Positions 15,796 to 22,869 of a stretch of 48,308 nt of DNA are shown one piece after another (the stretch's first letter is position 1; each line of letters begins with the position of its first letter). The notes below the pieces were generated by a model. The model was not told the origin of the DNA, ran no database searches, and saw nothing but the letters and a program-made list of their open reading frames with translations. The stretch comes from an uncultured Prevotellaceae bacterium (lineage in GTDB: Bacteria; Bacteroidota; Bacteroidia; Bacteroidales; Bacteroidaceae), in assembly GCA_900314655.1 (NCBI GenBank), contig OMWC01000026.1, forward strand, positions 1 through 48,308, read 5' to 3'. Position numbers and translations under genes: made by a program.

Positions 15796-17363
15796 TTGGG
15801 GCGTTGGGTTAAGATACCTGTTTTGGTGATTGTCAGTTGAAAACCTGCATTGTTGCCGCGGATCTTTCCGAAGTCCATGGCGTAGGCACCACGGATGCTC
15901 CAGCCGCGCAACTTAGGCTGAGTGAAATGATAGTTGGCTTCCACCAGAAAACTGGTGTTGTAGCGGCGGTCGGTATAGGGACGGCTATAAGTACCTACTC
16001 CGTCCTGCCATGTAGCCAGCAGTCTGTAGTCAAGATTCTCCAGGATGTTGCCATCCACTCCGAGATGGAAGGCCATGAAACGGTTGTTCTTCACCTCGAT
16101 CGTGCCGTCTTCGTTATAGATGGGTGAAAGGTAGAGCGGATTGCCCATCACCTGGCCCCAATGCTGCCAGCCTGTAGAAATATAATGGTTGTAGAAGTTG
16201 TCGCGACCGCTGACGTGATCCTGGAAGGTCGCATTGTGGTCATGATAGATAGCACCACTCTGGTATTTCGTATAGACATATTCGAACACAATGTCACGCA
16301 ACCATGAACCATATTTCAGATTCAGTTCACCGCCCAGCAAGCAGTCCTTGAAATCATAGAGCAGGTAACGATGCTTCTTCTTCACATTCCATTCCTCACC
16401 CTCGCCATAGCCGTCATAATCCACCTGAAGCATGGAGGAATGGTCTTCGAAATACTTGTCGGCATAGACGCTGAAGCGCCATGTGTCGGCATCATAGTTT
16501 ATGCGCATGAGCCAACTGCCCAAGTGGTTGCCTTCTTCGTTCATAAAAGCCGTTCCCTGCTCCACCACATCACCGCCCCCAGGAATGAAGGCACGATAGA
16601 AGGCTTTCAGATTGGAGCGTGATTCTATGGGAGTCATTACGCCGTTTCGCATCTCATAGGTAGTACCGCCGAACATGCTCGCCATCTCCAGTCCCAGTTC
16701 TACAGAAAGCGGGAAGAACACATCCTCGTTCCCTATTTTCAGATAGCCTGCCTTGGAGTGGTAGAGCACGTTTTCGGTGTATTTGGAAGTCTGATGGGTG
16801 AAATCCTTCTGCCAATTATCATCGGTGGTCTTACCGTAGGCAATGTGTCCCTTCAGACGTAGCCAACCGTTAAAGATCGGGAGAATCCAATATTCAGGCA
16901 ATGCCAAACGCACCTGTGGCACCGGCCGGGCATTGATGCCCAAGGCCTGTGAACCGCTGGAAAGACGGTTGTTCTTCAGTTCCATGGGATACTCCTTACT
17001 GCCGATGGAGAGTGCTCCATGCAGCCACCGGCCTTCCACAAAAGCCTGTTGGATAATGGGTTTGCTCGTATAATGATAGGCAGCGGCCACGTCGAGCCCG
17101 TAGCCGAGTCCCCACCGGCGACCTGAATCTACGGCTAAGGGCCGGATAGCGGATGCACGCACATAACCGTTGGTCTTCTCCAGCGAGGAAAGACCGTATT
17201 TGTTCGCATTAAGCCAAAGCGGTGTGTGGCCGTCAGAAACACTGACCTGGGCCTCAGCCTTGTACTCGATGCCTTTGAGAGGTTTCAGTTCGCCTTCATA
17301 TTGCGCAAAGGCCACCGACACCCCCATGAGCATCATTACTGATAAGAGTTTTCTCATTCTCAC
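15792..17363 (-). CDS. Capsule assembly Wzi family outer-membrane protein
   Basis: 523 residues with a signal peptide (MRMRKLLSVMMLMGVSVAFA/Q). Recognisable family segments are PLWLNANKYGLSSL near the start, SIGSKEYPMELKNNRLSSGS, LGINARPVPQVRLALP and the C-terminal YRLLATWQDGVGTYSRPYTDRR. Wzi proteins are outer-membrane beta-barrels that anchor or organise capsule polysaccharide. The gene lies back to back with the 3' end of the glycan operon, which fits a role in displaying its product. It forms an operon with the small lipoprotein. Confidence 0.9.
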   Translation of the reverse strand: MRMRKLLSVMMLMGVSVAFAQYEGELKPLKGIEYKAEAQVSVSDGHTPLWLNANKYGLSSLEKTNGYVRASAIRPLAVDSGRRWGLGYGLDVAAAYHYTSKPIIQQAFVEGRWLHGALSIGSKEYPMELKNNRLSSGSQALGINARPVPQVRLALPEYWILPIFNGWLRLKGHIAYGKTTDDNWQKDFTHQTSKYTENVLYHSKAGYLKIGNEDVFFPLSVELGLEMASMFGGTTYEMRNGVMTPIESRSNLKAFYRAFIPGGGDVVEQGTAFMNEEGNHLGSWLMRINYDADTWRFSVYADKYFEDHSSMLQVDYDGYGEGEEWNVKKKHRYLLYDFKDCLLGGELNLKYGSWLRDIVFEYVYTKYQSGAIYHDHNATFQDHVSGRDNFYNHYISTGWQHWGQVMGNPLYLSPIYNEDGTIEVKNNRFMAFHLGVDGNILENLDYRLLATWQDGVGTYSRPYTDRRYNTSFLVEANYHFTQPKLRGWSIRGAYAMDFGKIRGNNAGFQLTITKTGILTQRPK

Positions 17364-17412
17364 CTTATTATATTATATAAAAGAAACGGCAAAAAGGGCG
17401 AATTATTACATT

Positions 17413-17478
17413 GTAGGGAAAATCCCCGCCAAAGTAGGGAAAATCCTTTGCACGACCCAATATTTCTTCGCAATTTTG
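17413..17478 (+). promoter_or_regulatory. Direct-repeat operator and promoter of the Arg/Gly-rich protein gene
   Basis: GTAGGGAAAATCC occurs at 17413-17425 and again at 17434-17446, exactly 21 bp apart. The second copy abuts a -33 TTTG (17447-17450), 20 bases before CAATTTTG (17471-17478). Two-turn direct repeats at this position suggest an activator site, for example a LytTR-type or two-component regulator. Confidence 0.6.
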
Positions 17479-17526
17479 CACCAGATAAAGAATCAAACGA
17501 TTATAAACCATTTAAACCATACGAAT

Positions 17527-18591
17527 ATGAAGAAGTTGATGATGACGCTGATTGCAATGGTAACAATGACCATCTCAGCACAGGCAATGAGTTACGAGCA
17601 GGCCCGCGAGCAGGCCCTGTTCCTGACTGACAAGATGGCTTACGAGCTGAACCTCACCGAGGACCAGTATGAGGCCGCCTACGAGGTGAACCTTGACTAC
17701 CTGCTCGGTGTTGAATCACAGGCTGACCTCTACGGAGAATATTGGACTCGCCGAAACCTCGACCTGAGTTATATCCTGCTCGACTGGCAGTACAATGCCT
17801 TCTGCGCAGCAAGTTATTTCTACCGTCCGCTCTACTGGGACGCTGGTTACTGGCACTTCGGCATCTATGCCCGCTATCCGCACCGCACCTACTTCTACTT
17901 CGGTCGTCCCCACTTCTGGTACACCTACCGTGGCGGTCACGCTTGGCATCGTGTAGGAGGACGTGGATGGTATCACGGACGCACCTTCGGTCGCGATCAT
18001 CGTGTAGCCCACAACCACCGCGGCTTCGGTATGAGAAACGGTTTCGACCGTGGTGACTTCCGCGGACGTTCAGGCAACTTCGACCGCAACCACAGAGACG
18101 GCAACCGTGGCAACCACAACGGAAACTATAACCGTGGCGGCAGAAACTACGACCGTAACTCCGGCTCAATCAACCGTGGCAACAGAGACATAAACCGCAA
18201 CTCCGGCTCAATCAACCGTGGCGACAGAAATATCGAGCGTAACTCCGGAATCAACAACCGCAGTAGCAGGAGAAACAGTGACGGCATTTACAACCGCATG
18301 AGCAGCACGCGCCAGATAGACCGTCCGCAGATTGAGCGCAGTTCAAGATCAGTAGGCCGCACCATCTCCCCCAGCAGCAGATCCATAGAGCGCAGCAGTT
18401 CTATCAACCGTAGCAGCTCCATCAATCGCGGCAGTTCCTTCAACCGCAGCAGTGCTCCCAGCACCAGAGGCTCCTTCAGCGGAGGCGGTTTCAGAGGCGG
18501 CAGTCATAGCAGCGGTTCGTTTAGCGGTAGTCGCGGAGGTGGCAGTCACAGCGGTATGAGCCACGGTGGCGGACACGGTGGACGCAGATAA
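17527..18591 (+). CDS. Exported Arg/Gly/Asn/Ser-rich low-complexity protein
   Basis: 354 residues with a signal peptide (MKKLMMTLIAMVTMTISAQA). Residues 21-90 are an ordered acidic/aromatic segment (YEQAREQALFLTDKMAYELNLTEDQYEAAYEVN), then a His/Tyr/Trp-rich part, then from about residue 150 a strongly basic disordered tail with GNRGN, INRGNRDINRNSGS and SINRSS repeats, ending SHGGGHGGRR. The family occurs in Prevotella and Bacteroides without known function. The basic tail could bind polyanions such as nucleic acid or capsule; this is inference. The ATG was chosen because it gives the signal peptide. Confidence 0.75.
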   Translation: MKKLMMTLIAMVTMTISAQAMSYEQAREQALFLTDKMAYELNLTEDQYEAAYEVNLDYLLGVESQADLYGEYWTRRNLDLSYILLDWQYNAFCAASYFYRPLYWDAGYWHFGIYARYPHRTYFYFGRPHFWYTYRGGHAWHRVGGRGWYHGRTFGRDHRVAHNHRGFGMRNGFDRGDFRGRSGNFDRNHRDGNRGNHNGNYNRGGRNYDRNSGSINRGNRDINRNSGSINRGDRNIERNSGINNRSSRRNSDGIYNRMSSTRQIDRPQIERSSRSVGRTISPSSRSIERSSSINRSSSINRGSSFNRSSAPSTRGSFSGGGFRGGSHSSGSFSGSRGGGSHSGMSHGGGHGGRR

Positions 18592-18668
18592 AAAGACACT
18601 CCAATAAAGAAAGACGAAAAAGTAATGTTGTATAGAAAGTTAAGGTAATAAAGATTGTGTATTGAGAG

Positions 18669-19175
18669 TCATAATTTGATAACGCGAACTTCTGCGTTGG
18701 CCATGCGGGGAATCTCCTGCATGGCTTTTTGATGATATACGGCCTGAATGGCCTTGTTGATAATGCCATGCCCCACGGCAAACACCACCTGGTCGGGATA
18801 GCCGGTTTTCACGAAATCGAGAAAACGCTGAGCACGGGCTTTCAATTCATCCAGACTCTCAATATCATCGGGCCACACCTCTCCTTTCAAGTCAGGTATG
18901 AAACGACCTGTAAAACTGCCCCAGTCACGCTCACGCAGCAAGGGGGTCTGAACGACTTCCTCCCCCCGAGGGTCGGCAATGATACGACATGTATCGACAG
19001 AGCGTTTCAAATCACTGCTCACAAAGACATCTATTGGCGTGTCGGCCAACTGGGAAGCCAAATCCTGAGCCTGACGAATACCTTCGTCCGTCAGTTCTCC
19101 CTGTGTCTGTCCCTGCATGATTTGATTCAGATTATCCACGGTCTGTCCGTGGCGTACCAGGTATAATTTTGTCAT
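18669..19175 (-). CDS. Histidine phosphatase family protein
   Basis: 168-residue phosphoglycerate-mutase-like phosphatase. The catalytic LVRHGQT motif is at residues 5-11, the phosphate-binding arginine in SSDLKRSVDT, the acid in LLRERDWGSFTG, and the second catalytic histidine in AVGHGIINKAI. The substrate is unknown; such enzymes include alpha-ribazole phosphatase and broad phosphatases, and no cobalamin gene is adjacent. The ATG at 19175 is preferred over a GTG nine bases upstream. Confidence 0.88.
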   Translation of the reverse strand: MTKLYLVRHGQTVDNLNQIMQGQTQGELTDEGIRQAQDLASQLADTPIDVFVSSDLKRSVDTCRIIADPRGEEVVQTPLLRERDWGSFTGRFIPDLKGEVWPDDIESLDELKARAQRFLDFVKTGYPDQVVFAVGHGIINKAIQAVYHQKAMQEIPRMANAEVRVIKL

Positions 19176-19200
19176 GATGGGCACAAAATTACGAAAATAA

Positions 19201-19231
19201 TTGGATTTATCAATGGGATTTCGTATTTTTG
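19201..19231 (+). promoter_or_regulatory. Promoter of the DUF308 gene
   Basis: TTG (19201-19203), 20 bases, TATTTTTG (19224-19231), 17 bases before the ATG. Confidence 0.6.
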
Positions 19232-19248
19232 CATCAAAATTACACCTT

Positions 19249-19956
19249 ATGAGAATTATTCAGAGTTCTATATTCCGCGCCTTGCTGGCCATTGTGTTCG
19301 GTTATCTGCTCGTGATGTACCGTAACGAACTGCTCCATTGGACTACCATTGCCTTTGGCTGTCTTTTCTTCCTTTCCGGGCTGATTTCAGTGATTGCCTA
19401 TTACGTGGAGAAACGGCGGGCCATGAATATCGCCGACCGTCTTCAGGCGATGTCGGAGATGCGGGGCGACGAAATGGAAACTCCTGCCAAGGACGATATC
19501 AAGCGTTCGCTCCTACCCACTTTCCCCATCGTAGGAATAGGCAGCATGATACTCGGTGTGATTCTGGCCATTATGCCCACCACCTTTGTCCACGGCATGA
19601 TGTATGTCGTCTCAGGACTACTCGTATTGGGAGCGCTGAATATGATTTCCAACCTGATAATGGCCCATAAGTTCGCCTCCATCGGAGTTGGTTTCTGGGT
19701 AATGCCCATCCTGCTCCTTACCTTAGGCGTGGCGATGATCGTGAAGCCCGATCTCTTCGCTGCCATGCCTTTCCGCATTCTCGGTTGGGCGCTCATCGTC
19801 TATGGAGTGATTGAATGTATCAATGCCATCAAAATCAGTCAATGCCATAAGCAATACGAACGTATTCAAGCCGCCCAGCAGGCAGCCTCAAAAGCAGAAA
19901 TAGAGGATGCGGTGATCGTGGAAGACAATTCGACATCACCAACACCCACCATCTAA
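19249..19956 (+). CDS. DUF308 (HdeD-like) membrane protein
   Basis: 235 residues with six predicted membrane helices in two groups of three, separated by a cytoplasmic loop (about 55-90): FRALLAIVFGYLLVMY, AFGCLFFLSGLISVIAYYV, FPIVGIGSMILGVILAIM, MMYVVSGLLVLGALNMI, VGFWVMPILLLTLGVAMIV and FRILGWALIVYGVIECINAI. This fits DUF308/HdeD, of unknown function in Bacteroidetes. The soluble tail ends NSTSPTPTI, and those last codons come from a dispersed CACCCATCACCCA-type repeat that continues into the spacer. Confidence 0.85.
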   Translation: MRIIQSSIFRALLAIVFGYLLVMYRNELLHWTTIAFGCLFFLSGLISVIAYYVEKRRAMNIADRLQAMSEMRGDEMETPAKDDIKRSLLPTFPIVGIGSMILGVILAIMPTTFVHGMMYVVSGLLVLGALNMISNLIMAHKFASIGVGFWVMPILLLTLGVAMIVKPDLFAAMPFRILGWALIVYGVIECINAIKISQCHKQYERIQAAQQAASKAEIEDAVIVEDNSTSPTPTI

Positions 19957-19985
19957 CACCCATCACCCACCACCTAACACCCCAT
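19937..19985. repeat. CACCCATC/CACCCACC low-complexity repeat
   Basis: A run of ACACCCA, CATCACCCA and CACCTAACACC units overlaps the end of the DUF308 gene and fills the spacer before udk. The complementary pattern occurs in frame within mfd at 39188-39233 and 38905-38940. Confidence 0.6.
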
Positions 19986-19991
19986 CAAAAC

Positions 19992-20615
19992 ATGACCATC
20001 ATCGGAATTGCAGGAGGTACGGGCTCCGGAAAAACCACCGTAGTAAAGAAAATCGTAGAATCACTGCCTCCCCATTGTGTAGCTGTGGTTCCACTCGATT
20101 CATATTATAACGACACGACGGGGATGACGCCCGAAGAGCGTCGCCAGATCAACTTTGACCATCCGAATGCTTTTGATTGGCAACTGCTCCACAAACAGAT
20201 AGCCCAATTGAAGCATGGCGAAGCCATTGAGCAGCCTACATACAGCTATGTGGAGAGTAACCGCCAGAAAGAAACCGTCCACGTGGAGCCCAAACCGGTT
20301 ATTATCATCGAGGGCATCATGACCCTCGTGGACCGCAAGCTGCGCAACATGATGGACCTGAAGATCTTTGTGGATACCGACTCCGATGAACGACTTATCC
20401 GCAACATCTTGCGCGATGTCGTAGAGCGTGGCCGCACGGTGGATATGGTCCTCAACCGCTATCTATCCGTCTTGAAGCCCATGCACGAGCAGTTTATCGA
20501 GCCCACCAAGAAGTATGCCGACATCATCATCCCGCAAGGCGGCGAAAACCTGAAGGGTATCGGTATCATCTGCAAGTACATCGAGACCATCACCGAAAAG
20601 GAACATCTGGGATAA
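19992..20615 (+). CDS. udk: Uridine kinase
   Basis: 207 residues, standard length. P-loop GIAGGTGSGKTT at residues 4-15, PLDSYYND, the uridine-binding NFDHPNAFDW segment, and IIIEGIM for the metal-binding strand. It phosphorylates uridine and cytidine to UMP and CMP for pyrimidine salvage in the cytoplasm. It lies 35 bases after the DUF308 gene and is probably cotranscribed. Confidence 0.96.
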   Translation: MTIIGIAGGTGSGKTTVVKKIVESLPPHCVAVVPLDSYYNDTTGMTPEERRQINFDHPNAFDWQLLHKQIAQLKHGEAIEQPTYSYVESNRQKETVHVEPKPVIIIEGIMTLVDRKLRNMMDLKIFVDTDSDERLIRNILRDVVERGRTVDMVLNRYLSVLKPMHEQFIEPTKKYADIIIPQGGENLKGIGIICKYIETITEKEHLG

Positions 20616-20621
20616 GGCTCG

Positions 20622-21218
20622 TTATAGAAGTCCTATCTCCTGAAACATACGTAAATAGAACGCAGCCTTGCGTTCTATTTTCATTGGATAGGCACGCGAA
20701 CTGCTAGGCATCCGATAGAAGCGCAACGGATGACCATTAAAGAGGAACTCTGTATAGGCCCCTACTCTCGGCTGTACAATCTGAAAATGGGAAGTGAATA
20801 CATCGGCAGCTTTCTGCCCCGTCACCACTACGGCCTGGCATTCGGGCATTTGTCGCAACAAGGCATCAAGGTCAGTGGGAGTCACTACCTCTAAGTCCTT
20901 ATCAGCGGCTGTTCCCGTGGTGCGAATCACGGCCGAAGCAGTATCATAAAGTGCCACGCCTTTCTCTGTGAGAAAGTCCTCCAACAGTTCTTTACGGAAC
21001 GCTTTCCGCTCTACATCCACAAAATAGTCTTTGTCATCGAAGAAGCAAAGACCATAGATTCGCCACATGTCGTTGAAAAAGTTGGGGTAAAAGAAATCCA
21101 TCGACCAACGCTTGCGAGCTGGTGGAAAACTCCCCAGCATAAGCAAGCGCGCATGCTGGGGAATAAATGGTTGTAAGGGGTGCTGCTCTATGTCAGCAAG
21201 CTGTATTTCTCTTTTCAT
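20622..21218 (-). CDS. Uracil-DNA glycosylase superfamily protein
   Basis: 198 residues. LMLGSFPPARKRWSMDFFYPNFFNDMW carries the UDG-fold phosphate/uracil-binding motif (G-SFP) and the aromatic N-rich motif; VVVTGQKAAD and LPSSSRAYPMK-like RMPSSSRAYPM correspond to the C-terminal minor-groove loop. It is probably a base-excision DNA glycosylase; which lesion is removed cannot be read from the sequence. The ATG at 21218 is favoured over a GTG six bases upstream. It converges on udk with a 6-base gap. Confidence 0.8.
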   Translation of the reverse strand: MKREIQLADIEQHPLQPFIPQHARLLMLGSFPPARKRWSMDFFYPNFFNDMWRIYGLCFFDDKDYFVDVERKAFRKELLEDFLTEKGVALYDTASAVIRTTGTAADKDLEVVTPTDLDALLRQMPECQAVVVTGQKAADVFTSHFQIVQPRVGAYTEFLFNGHPLRFYRMPSSSRAYPMKIERKAAFYLRMFQEIGLL

Positions 21219-21225
21219 TCGCACT

Positions 21226-21249
21226 AAAAATCCCTCCCTTCGGGAGGGA
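21226..21249 (-). terminator. Terminator after the TonB-linked nuclease gene
   Basis: On the minus strand TCCCTCCCGAAGGGAGGGA (21249-21231) is followed by five T. It belongs to the same GC-rich palindrome group as 9763-9795. Confidence 0.75.
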
Positions 21250-21264
21250 CAAAGGGTGGGCTTT

Positions 21265-22740
21265 TTATTTCTGTTCCTTCACCAGATAGACAATCGTTGG
21301 CAAGTGGTCACTATAGCCGTCGAGCCATACGCCCCCGGCATGGGTACGCTTGGGATTACCCTTGTAGCGTCCTTCTGTCTGGAACAGGTAGTTACGACGG
21401 AAAATCTGGCACTTCCAGTATTTCAAGGAAGAGTAGTCTTTCTTTCCTTCGCGGTCGAGGATATTCGGGGTCATCAGAATCTGGTCGAAAAGGTTCCAAG
21501 AGCCACCGTAGGCCAGTGTGCCCTGTCCCTCCTTCACCAAAATGTTATACCAAGGATTATACATGTCGCCATCCTTCACATCCTTGATTTCCGACTTTCC
21601 GCGCAATCCTTCAGTCACGCTCTTGTTGGTGGGGTCGTCATTCAGGTCGCCCATCACGAAAATCTTGTTATCGGGATTCTTTGCCAACAGGTCCTCCACA
21701 ATCTTATGCACCTGCTGTCCTGCCCATTCACGGCGTTCAGATCCGCTGAAACGGCTGGGCCAGTGGCACACGATGATGGTAACGGTCTCACCAGCCAGTT
21801 TTCCGGTAATGGTGAGGAATCCGCGGGTATGCGACACATTCTCAGGTACATCTGTTCCGCCCATGGCGAATCTCACGGGCAACGTGTATCTTACCCTAAC
21901 AGCAACTCCGTCCTTCACGCCCTGCTCCCAGTCTTTCATTTCGCTTACAGCACGCAGAGCCTCAGCATCAAGTAAAGGATGAACGCCCTTTATCACCTTG
22001 GGATTCACAACTTTACCATGCTCATTAACAACAAACTGTACGAGTACCCTTCCCTCGATTTCATCTTTGGCAGCGGCTGTCGGATACTTCACTTCTTTCT
22101 GCAGCCACTTCATCAACTCTGCCATACCCCCAGGATATTTCGGTAACATATCCGGTTTTAAAACATCAACAACAGTCGGGTCTTTCTCAACAGCATCGGC
22201 CACAGCCTGTTCTTCACGTGAAAGACGCAGTTCGTCCATAGCCTCTTCTTCCGTTTCCTCCTTCACGTCTTTCTTATAATAATAATGATAGGTAGTATCG
22301 GTCGGAGTAAACAAGGCCGGATTGTAGAGCAAGGCCACATCTACACCACGCATATCGGGGCCTTCCACCAATATATATTTATATCCGCGTGCGCGAAGCG
22401 GAGCCTCAGCCGTCAGGTCGTCAAGCGCCTTGGCATTCTCCACCTCAGAGAGTCCGATGATGGCACAGCCAACATTTGGCAGCACATCAGTGCCCATATC
22501 AGCCAAAGCCCTTGACATATTGCGGAGTTTGCTCTTGTATTTGCGTGCATTCCAACGGTTTGAACCTGTGGGTAGGAACTCAAAATCGCGTTTACCCACA
22601 TCATGACAGGTATCGAACAGATTCTCCTGATTGTAGAAACCGACTCCATAAACGGAGAATTTCTTCTGCGCCATAGCATTTACAGCCACCATGCACAAAA
22701 AAGTAATCAATAGTAGTCTTAGATTTTTCATTTTCATCAT
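21265..22740 (-). CDS. Exported endonuclease/exonuclease/phosphatase with an inserted TonB C-terminal domain
   Basis: 491 residues, signal peptide at 1-24 (ending VNAMA/Q). The EEP catalytic residues are split around an insertion: FYNQENLFD (Asn38, Glu40) and SEVEN (Glu99) before it; CHWPSR (His326), GDLNDDP (Asp365, Asn367) and YSDHLP (Asp477, His479) after it. Residues about 150-195 are an acidic linker, and 196-292 (MLPKYPGGMAELMKWL through RVLVQFVVNEHGKVV to YTLPVRFAM) read as a complete TonB_C domain of the energy-transducer type. The usual family length is about 340-380, so the excess equals the insert. It is divergent from the TonB-receptor operon and shares its promoter architecture. 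Predicted role: periplasmic or surface nuclease/phosphodiesterase that could dock on a TonB box; the docking is inference. Confidence 0.88.
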   Translation of the reverse strand: MMKMKNLRLLLITFLCMVAVNAMAQKKFSVYGVGFYNQENLFDTCHDVGKRDFEFLPTGSNRWNARKYKSKLRNMSRALADMGTDVLPNVGCAIIGLSEVENAKALDDLTAEAPLRARGYKYILVEGPDMRGVDVALLYNPALFTPTDTTYHYYYKKDVKEETEEEAMDELRLSREEQAVADAVEKDPTVVDVLKPDMLPKYPGGMAELMKWLQKEVKYPTAAAKDEIEGRVLVQFVVNEHGKVVNPKVIKGVHPLLDAEALRAVSEMKDWEQGVKDGVAVRVRYTLPVRFAMGGTDVPENVSHTRGFLTITGKLAGETVTIIVCHWPSRFSGSERREWAGQQVHKIVEDLLAKNPDNKIFVMGDLNDDPTNKSVTEGLRGKSEIKDVKDGDMYNPWYNILVKEGQGTLAYGGSWNLFDQILMTPNILDREGKKDYSSLKYWKCQIFRRNYLFQTEGRYKGNPKRTHAGGVWLDGYSDHLPTIVYLVKEQK

Positions 22741-22750
22741 TGTTCATTGT

Positions 22751-22848
22751 TTATGTTGGCAAAGTTAACATAAATAGAAGACAAATCAAAATAAATATCA
22801 GTTTTTATTTTGAATTTATGCTAAAATACAGTATCTTTGCCAACATAA
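22751..22848. promoter_or_regulatory. Symmetric divergent promoters with a 14-bp inverted repeat
   Basis: Rightward: TTTG (22809-22812), 19 bases, TATCTTTG (22832-22839). Leftward: TTTG (22787-22790), 19 bases, TAACTTTG (22760-22767). TTATGTTGGCAAAG (22751-22764) and CTTTGCCAACATAA (22835-22848) are perfect inverted copies spanning the end of each -7 element and the first transcribed bases, so both transcripts begin alike. Confidence 0.8.
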
Positions 22849-22869
22849 TTACTAACATATATATCTATT

